Source of the DNA: Phytopythium helicoides
Taxonomy: Eukaryota; Oomycota; Peronosporomycetes; Pythiales; Pythiaceae
Assembly: GCA_024867545.1 (NCBI GenBank)
Contig: JANFNE010000001.1
Coordinates: 1,736,001-1,800,000, forward strand
DNA: 64,000 nt
Direction of reading: 5' to 3'
Positions within the stretch are counted from its first letter, which is position 1. Every line of letters begins with the position of its first letter. Below are positions 57,731 to 64,000 of this stretch, in pieces. The notes beneath the pieces are model-generated. The model was not told where the DNA came from. It saw only the letters and a program-made list of their open reading frames with translations, and made no database searches. The translations under genes and the position numbers were made by a program.

Positions 57731-58699
57731 CGCCGTCATTTTTTGGTCTTCTTTTGTCTGGGTCAATCTCCAACACACTCCTTGATTTGAGCACACGGCA
57801 CAGCGATCGCCGTGCTGGATGCTGTGCTAGGAAGTCCTACAGATCGACGAGACGAAACTACGATCTCCGCGCAGCACACCTCAACTGCAACGTCGTTGAA
57901 CGAGGCATGATGCCACCCAGGCTTGTCATCTCTAGTCGGCGCGTTTGCCATCGCCATTTGCGTCCTACACGCAAGCTCGTCTTGCGTCATTGAAGCAGCA
58001 AATGATTCGAATATATTGTTCGTCCTGCGCATCTTGTGCAGACACACGTTGACGAGTCCGCTTGCTCGTGATGACTCGCTTCATCGCGCACCCATGGTCA
58101 TATCGACTCCGATGAACAATCAGAGGCGATCGTAGAGAGTGAGAGTGGCGTCAGACTTCCAGTCCGTGACGACACAAACGAGCCGCTCTGATCACGCCGA
58201 AGCGAGTCGTACACTGAACAGTGAGTGCACCGCGGCGCCGGACCGATCTTTACGAACGGGCTGAACCATCTCGACCGCCGTGACACACCTGTTACTCAAG
58301 TCCCTGCGAATTGGGTGAACGATGCAGCCCACAAGCTATGACAATTGTATCATTCGATGGGAGTCCGCGTACGAGTGCGCTTTGGGCCTGCTTTTTTGGC
58401 GCCTTCCATGTACTGGTTTATTCTGTTCTTTGTCAACTACTGATGCCAAACTGAAAACGACAACCCCATGCTTCACTCAATCACGTTCATTTTCACGCCA
58501 ACGCAAGGTGAGTGAGAATCACATCACCTTCAGTGCTATACCTGAAGTATTATTGCAACCATCCACTCTTGCGTCTACACTTTCATCTCGTAGACTCGAG
58601 CGATAGGTTGAACTCGCACCAATAAATCCATGAAGACTATGCACGCAACGCTTGAATCGATCTCGTAGTCAACGTCCAATCGAGTTTGCTGCTCGACAA
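57731..58699. other. Region between repeat A and the NTPase-nuclease gene, no gene seen
   Basis: About 970 bp. Only short frames without motif; lies downstream (3') of the minus-strand NTPase-nuclease gene. No terminal inverted repeat or target-site duplication was found by eye. Confidence 0.45.
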
Positions 58700-61531
58700 C
58701 TAACCTTTGAAGTCAGATTGACCAGGCGAAAACAACATCAGGCTCTTGGATGCCACATTGATCGCTGTGTCGCGCGAGAGAACGGGAGCCAAACGTTTCT
58801 TGGCTACTTCGTCGAGATCGCGTTCGTCAAGATCACTCGTAACCTGAGCGATGCCATCCCACCACGCCGAGTTTGCCAATGCTTTCAGCTCATTTGTCAG
58901 CTCAATCGATAAAAATGGCCAAAGGCTTGGGCTGTTCGTCGAATCCTCTGCAAACATCCCTCGGAGGCACAGGGAGTAGTTGTGGGTGGTGGACGCAGCT
59001 GCACCCGACCTCAGATTGTGAACCTTCGGCATAACCACACATTGAGCAGGTAACTCTTCGCTCGGAGTCTCGCGTAGGCTCAAGTAGAGTCGAATCATCT
59101 TGTCCACGGGAGTTTGGCTGAACGGCAGTTCATCTCCGCTCTTCTTCCCGGCCTCCTTTGCAGTCTTGGCTGATCTCTTTGCACTTGATTTGTTCTTGGC
59201 TAGCGTCTTTTTCTCCGCATACACGAATTCTGGCGTCAACTTTCGAAGAGCAGAGTCAGGGAAATTGTCATCTGCTCCCTCACGATTCTTCACTTGGATC
59301 AGGATGGCTGACACTTCTCCAGGAGGCGTACCCATCATCGAGCCGGAGCGACTTCCATCGCCTCTGGTGAATATTGGGATCACGAGGTCAGCCCCTTTGT
59401 GGTTGCGAGGGAAAATTCCTGCGGCGCGCCGATCAAGCATCCTCCACAGCATTTCCTTCGTTGGCGCTTTATGCAAATCCACAAAGTGGCTATAACCAAC
59501 TTCCCAATCCACCCACGTCATCATCCACGCATTGAATTGATTGCGCCGAGCTGGTAACTTTCCCTTCGAATCAAGCTTTGACTTCTCCTCACGGAACTCT
59601 GGATCAGCACCAAGCAGCATCTTGAGAAACTGGGGCACTGAGCAAAACTGACCAGAAAACACAAAATTAGTTTGAGTAGCATGGTCTGTAAACTTTTCGC
59701 CCATCATCGTCGCGTCCATCGCTAGCAGCAAGAAGATGCGCGCCACAATTTCGCCAACGTTTCCTGTGTCCACCAAACCATGAACCAGCATCGACTTGAA
59801 CTGAGGAAGCAAGTACGTGTGCAATGCTGGCGTCTGGTCTAACTGATACCAGATGTGCGCCGCACCGAACGTCAAGATCGGGTCGGACGCGTAGCTAGTG
59901 ATATGCGCGTCACTTCTGTACGACACATAATGCAACACACTCATGAAGTCGGCAACAAGACGGGATGATAAAGCATCACTTGCACGGGGACGCAGACCGG
60001 CTCGACAGAACAGGGCGGCGACACCATAGAGGTTCCCTGTGTTGTAGTGGTGAGCTTTATTTCCCGGGTCCCCAAGCAGCAGTTTCGAAGAGGCAAACTG
60101 CACTAGATCCTTCTTCCAAGTAGAGAGAACACCGTTATACGCACTGCCATGCCATAAGGGTCTTCCCATCGCCACGAGAACCTTCCATACTTGTAGTGCA
60201 TCATTCATCAGTACCCTCTCCTTGCTCGTAAAGTCGATAAGCTTGGGTCCAGATTGCAACATCACGTCCATTGTGTGCGTCAGCACAAACGGTGGAAATA
60301 GAGCGGTGGTGGATAAACCATGCCGCGATGACGGGTCATGAGACAGCGCCGGAACAAAGTCGTGGACCTTGGAGTAGGTATCCACAAGAACAGCGAAGAC
60401 TAGTCCATTAGCCTCCTTCACACTGGTTGCCTTGAAAACGTTCGATAATGCTCGCCGCAGCATGCGAAACGCATTCACACCCTGAATATCCTTGATCTCC
60501 AGCAATGCTCGCGCTTCATCGACGGCCACCACCAGCACAGGCACCTTCGATACTGTGCATGGCCTCTTTTCTTCTGGCCCACTAGATCCTTCCTGAGATT
60601 TGTTCGATCCCGCACCTGGTCTATCCGATCTCTTCATTGATCTACCCGAGTTGTCGATTTCGTCTCGGGAAAACTCTAGTGTCAGGTTAACGTGGACGGC
60701 TTCCAACTCTTCCTTCACCTTGACGCTGTTATCGATGAAATATCCCTCCACTTCGTGATTCTCAAAGAGCTCCATCCATTCCGTGCCTGCATCGTGATTT
60801 GCCATCGCGTACTTGAATGCCTTCAGCAACTTGGTAGCAATTGCGGGAGCGTTGCAATCGGTTTGATTGAATAGCCAATTGCTCAAGGCCGGTGTGGCGC
60901 GCGGGTATCCCGTTGACCCCTTGATATTACGCGCGTTAACGTAGAGTACCGTCATTGAGTACTCGGTGGTTCCATCGCGAATGACATTGCCCTTGGATGT
61001 GTACGTGGCGAGTTGTTTCAGGATGCGGCTCTTCCCAAACCCAGAGCTCTGCGTGATCGCAGTGTATGGAGCTGTGTACTGGGTGGAGTTTGTGCGGTAC
61101 CCCGTGCAGCATCGCGCGAGGTAGCTTCGGAACTCGGCGTCGGCGTCTCCAATGTATTCCACTTGGAAAGCTCGTTCCTTGTCTTCGAGTTCTAGTTTGA
61201 GCTTGAGCTCCCGTTCGAGGTCTACCTTGGTCTTTTGGAGCTCCTCCCACTTGGCGCTGACGGCCGTCACCGCTGCAGCGATAGCTGGCTCTGACAGCGC
61301 CTTCTCGACATACGCGGTACAAATTCCCGCGCGAATCACCGCCACACGATTATCCACAGTCACCGTATGAAGAACGGCCTCGAGAGCGAGACGGTGGCGG
61401 TCGATCGTGACGCCTGGCGCCGCCGCTCGGATGGCCTCCACCGCAGCCTGCGACAGCAGCTCATCGATGGACGGAGGCTTCTCGCCCCCTCCCTCGCCCA
61501 TACTGACGTCGTCCATGCTAACGTCGTCCAT
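58700..61531 (-). CDS. Crinkler-type P-loop NTPase with restriction-endonuclease-like domain
   Basis: 943 residues from ATG 61531 (the frame is open upstream to a TTG at 61576, right after a CTGCAG that could be a splice acceptor). N-terminus: DDVSM repeats and a coiled coil (WEELQKTKVDLERELKLKLE). A Walker A-like loop TQSSGFGKSRILKQL lies near residue 165, and a Walker B strand VPVLVVAVDEARAL near 345. After a helical region, the C-terminal part has GADLVIPIF and, about 30 residues on, AILIQVKNRE, the D...QxK layout of a PD-(D/E)xK nuclease. This NTPase plus nuclease pairing is characteristic of the Crinkler/CR effector class of oomycetes and fungi. The secretion and translocation header (LxLFLAK-type) of classical Crinklers is not visible here or just upstream. 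It lies between the two direct repeats. Host-directed effector, transposon relic or internal defence nuclease are all possible. Confidence 0.72.
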   Translation of the reverse strand: MDDVSMDDVSMGEGGGEKPPSIDELLSQAAVEAIRAAAPGVTIDRHRLALEAVLHTVTVDNRVAVIRAGICTAYVEKALSEPAIAAAVTAVSAKWEELQKTKVDLERELKLKLELEDKERAFQVEYIGDADAEFRSYLARCCTGYRTNSTQYTAPYTAITQSSGFGKSRILKQLATYTSKGNVIRDGTTEYSMTVLYVNARNIKGSTGYPRATPALSNWLFNQTDCNAPAIATKLLKAFKYAMANHDAGTEWMELFENHEVEGYFIDNSVKVKEELEAVHVNLTLEFSRDEIDNSGRSMKRSDRPGAGSNKSQEGSSGPEEKRPCTVSKVPVLVVAVDEARALLEIKDIQGVNAFRMLRRALSNVFKATSVKEANGLVFAVLVDTYSKVHDFVPALSHDPSSRHGLSTTALFPPFVLTHTMDVMLQSGPKLIDFTSKERVLMNDALQVWKVLVAMGRPLWHGSAYNGVLSTWKKDLVQFASSKLLLGDPGNKAHHYNTGNLYGVAALFCRAGLRPRASDALSSRLVADFMSVLHYVSYRSDAHITSYASDPILTFGAAHIWYQLDQTPALHTYLLPQFKSMLVHGLVDTGNVGEIVARIFLLLAMDATMMGEKFTDHATQTNFVFSGQFCSVPQFLKMLLGADPEFREEKSKLDSKGKLPARRNQFNAWMMTWVDWEVGYSHFVDLHKAPTKEMLWRMLDRRAAGIFPRNHKGADLVIPIFTRGDGSRSGSMMGTPPGEVSAILIQVKNREGADDNFPDSALRKLTPEFVYAEKKTLAKNKSSAKRSAKTAKEAGKKSGDELPFSQTPVDKMIRLYLSLRETPSEELPAQCVVMPKVHNLRSGAAASTTHNYSLCLRGMFAEDSTNSPSLWPFLSIELTNELKALANSAWWDGIAQVTSDLDERDLDEVAKKRLAPVLSRDTAINVASKSLMLFSPGQSDFKG

Positions 61532-61576
61532 CCCGACGTCCACGCTCGCTTTGCTACGGAATGGCTTCCCCTCCAA

Positions 61577-62180
61577 CTGCAGCTTCTTTCAGGTAAAGTG
61601 AGTGATTAGAGCGATCTGGTGTCTGCGGAAACAGTGGAAGAAAAGGGTTACCTCTTATAATGTATACACTTCAATGGCTGCCTAGTGCTTGAAAGATCGC
61701 GAACACACCCTTCCTTGTCCAAGCTGACTAGCGTAGCCACCAGATGTCAGGATGCCAGCATCTTCACGGTTCAACCGCCTACGAGTACTGCACGCCACCG
61801 ACCATTGCACTCGCTCGCGTTGTGCTAGCAGGCTTCAGCCGACAGAGATCATCTTTGAATTTGAATCGGCAGCCAGACGCGGAATAACCACGAATCAGCC
61901 GCTCTGCTCTACTCTACTCTATTCTACTCTGCTGCTTCTAAATCTCGGAGCCGCATCGCCGATCCAATCCATGCAGGAATAATGTAGCTGCAAAAGGTGT
62001 GTTCTGAACGGCGAAACCTCATGAAACGTGTTGACCAGCGTGGTCGAACAGGATCTGGCGTAGCTGGTATGGTTATGAACTCGGGGTGTCTTTTAAGTCT
62101 TCGAATAGATAAGAGGTTCAACTCGGCGTTTTCCTTCCACTCGGAAACTACACGATGTCAGCATATTCCTCGCTTACTTG
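61577..62180. other. Upstream region of the NTPase-nuclease gene with a TCTAC-rich tract
   Basis: Non-coding as far as can be seen. 61902-61934 holds an imperfect CTCTA/TCTAC pentamer tract. TATAATGTATAC near 61657 could be a promoter-like element for the minus-strand gene. A first exon for that gene may hide here, but no header-like peptide was found. Confidence 0.4.
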
Positions 62181-63236
62181 TCTGCGTACACTGTCTGCGC
62201 TGCCGTTACCCAGTCAACGTCAAGAGTCCGAAAAGCACTGCTTCGACTCAACATCGAGTACTCAACTCCATACAGCAGCGTCCAAAACACAAAGCGCGAC
62301 GCTGGAGAGTTCCATCTACTTGAAGAAGAGCTCGGGGCGTTGAAGACCGGACAACAATCAAGAGGACCGGGAGTTCCTTCAGCAGCTCCAGCAGTGCATG
62401 GACCAGACTCGCTGCTTCTTTTCCAAGACCACGAGGCAGTACACGGACTCTACGAATTTTTGATCAACCGCAAACGTAGGTGACGGCGTCCGCTGATCGG
62501 AGGCAACAACACCACGATTCTAACTTTTGCGAGAACAATGCACAGCACTATCCAACCAAGACGTCCCAGAGCTATTCGCTCTGCACCCGTTTGAGTACGG
62601 GACGATACGAACGTTGAGCGTCGTGTCTTCTGGACGAGTTAGTCATGGCTCTTCTGCTCCGACGAGCGACTCAGCGACCACAGAAGGAGAAAACATTGTC
62701 GATACCACTGCCGTAAGCACGAGACCCATGCCGATGTTCAGGTACATTGTTGTGAACCGTTTGTTTGGCTACTCAGTCATAAAGCGCGACAGTCTAGGGT
62801 TGACCAAATCCTGTTGTGTGCAAATGTGTATGTCTACAGATCTGAAGTCACTGGATTCTGTTTCCCCGAGTCTATTGACACGATTCTAGGAGTTCTTCAA
62901 CGATCCATCACAGACAGGTCGACTGACAAGGAGGAACATACTTCCATCCCTTTACGTGATGAAAAGTCGGTTGTGATGAAGGTTTATATGGATCCTGTTC
63001 CTGGATCGGAGCGGTTGAATGTACTGGCTCTCGCTGGTAGGAGAGAGTTTGGTGTGTCAGTCCCTCCAGGATTGACGCCGGCAGAACGAGAACAACGCAC
63101 GCTTGCTCTCGAGTTCACCAAGCGTCGGATCGACAGCGTTACAGTGGTAAATCCTGCTAAGGGAAGACTTGGCACGGCAACCGTGACCATCGAGACAAGT
63201 GGAAGACCGATTGGAGGTCCACGAGTAGTTGGGTGA
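62181..63236 (+). pseudogene. 5'-truncated duplicate of DONSON
   Basis: Carries only the DONSON coding part from YTVCAAVTQSTSRVRKAL to the stop at 63234-63236, with all introns of that part retained. The upstream exons (N-terminus, LPVDLVPKARV block, FYVRSNEF block) are absent: the bases before 62178 show no similarity to copy A. No start codon is in a sensible place, so it is probably non-functional, although the frame is fully preserved. See the direct-repeat entries. Confidence 0.85.
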
Positions 63237-64000
63237 TGGGACTCTTGGCGACAATTACACCCACAGCTCCACAAAAACAAACAAACAAACAAACAAACAA
63301 ACAAACAAACAAACAAACAAACAAACAGATAGACCAGTCTTTTTCGCAACTTGTGCACCGGAAAGTAGCACGGATCTTGCTGGTTTCTGTAAAGCTTCCT
63401 TCTGCAACGATATAGCGTACTTCGAGGGTAAACGCTTAGCCTTGCGATCCATCGACTGTACTCCAGTGGTCTATGGTACTTGTTTGGTTAGCTGTAGGTA
63501 AACGAGCACCAAGTGCTACATGCTCCAAATATCTACACAAAAGTGATCCGACACATACTGGTCTCAGTGATGTCGATGTCCGCCACCAAGCCTCCACGCA
63601 TGCTGGCATCCGTCTCATTAAGAAGTTCTCGTTGGAGTCGACGAAATACCATCGGAGAGCCTCTCGCATTCGTGAAACCACAGAAGAACTGCTTTCTTCC
63701 CCAACAAGTGTTAGCTTCTGGTGGTGCTGCCATTTATTGATGGTGCTCGCGTTGTTGCTGATGTCGCCCGAAACTCGTTACAATACTCATTCTCTCATGC
63801 TGTTATTGGTCTACTTGCTCTTGCATCTTTCACACATCCAACACAGCCAACGAATAGATTGCTCTTGCTGAGAGCAAAATGCGCTACCAATTTGACGCGA
63901 CAAATTCGTCAGAGAAAAGCACATTATGATCGCGAATCGAGCATGGAAGTTCGGTTGCCGGCTCGCCGAGCCCCTCAACACCACTTAGCGCCGTGCTGCT
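62195..64000. repeat. Direct repeat, copy B (runs off the window)
   Basis: Second copy of 55924-57730. Similarity continues to the last base of the window (CACCACTTAGC..TGCTGCT), so the repeat's right end is not seen. The left boundary is graded: about 30 bases of looser match precede the near-identical part. Confidence 0.93.
63272..63327. repeat. (AAAC)n microsatellite, copy B
   Basis: About thirteen units, some four more than in copy A at the same place after the DONSON stop. Confidence 0.9.

Noticed and set aside
61531..62180. Hidden LxLFLAK-type Crinkler header upstream of the nuclease gene
   Set aside because: All minus-strand frames up to the repeat were read by eye and none contains a header-like or signal peptide. 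An exon further away remains possible.
57731..62190. The nuclease gene as cargo of a DNA transposon
   Set aside because: No terminal inverted repeats, target-site duplication or transposase were seen; the flanking direct repeats are duplicated host gene sequence.

Overview
The window looks like nuclear DNA of an oomycete (Phytophthora/Pythium-type stramenopile). Genes are dense, lie on both strands and are often divergently paired with 80-300 bp between start codons. Introns are few and short (about 50-130 bp). The gene content is eukaryotic and flagellate (DCP1, RBBP4/MSI1, SYF1, DONSON, CEP19, two P4-ATPases, a myotubularin), together with a Crinkler-type NTPase-nuclease and an expanded family of multi-pass membrane proteins. 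No rRNA, tRNA or CRISPR locus was recognised. Exon limits were placed by hand from GT/AG sites and reading-frame continuity.

Layout. 1-2.4 kb: 5' part of DCP1 (off the left edge) and a six-exon esterase. 2.7-10.8 kb: first cluster of the unknown membrane family (TM1-TM4, my labels) plus a decayed fragment. 10.8-12.8 kb: GC-rich stretch with no convincing gene. 12.8-25.3 kb: housekeeping block with a PX-BAR sorting nexin, a cyclin, RBBP4/MSI1, a HAD phosphatase, a large unknown protein, the branched-chain keto-acid dehydrogenase E1 alpha subunit, an LLPH-like protein, CEP19 and a HIT protein. 25.7-33.2 kb: a large P4-ATPase and an unknown multi-pass membrane protein. 33.5-37.8 kb: second membrane-family cluster (TM5, TM6 and a 5' fragment). 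38-56 kb: second P4-ATPase, SYF1, an IQ-motif protein, a GRAM-myotubularin, an unknown gene, a TrhO-like rhodanese and DONSON. 56-64 kb: accessory region in which a 1.8 kb segment (DONSON 3' half plus flank) is directly repeated 6.27 kb apart, with a Crinkler-type P-loop NTPase/nuclease gene between the copies.

How the genes relate. Most of the block is unrelated housekeeping. Several products act on membranes or phosphoinositides (sorting nexin, two flippases, myotubularin), but nothing shows co-regulation. Cyclin and RBBP4 share a 189 bp divergent promoter with two CCAAT boxes and an E2F-like palindrome, which fits joint cell-cycle control.

The two most notable features are the membrane family and the 56-64 kb region. 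The family has six near-full copies of 547-574 residues, all with a phase-1 intron at the same C-terminal position, and shows signs of ectopic conversion between inverted copies about 29 kb apart. The 56-64 kb repeat looks like one and a bit units of a tandem array carrying the effector-type nuclease.
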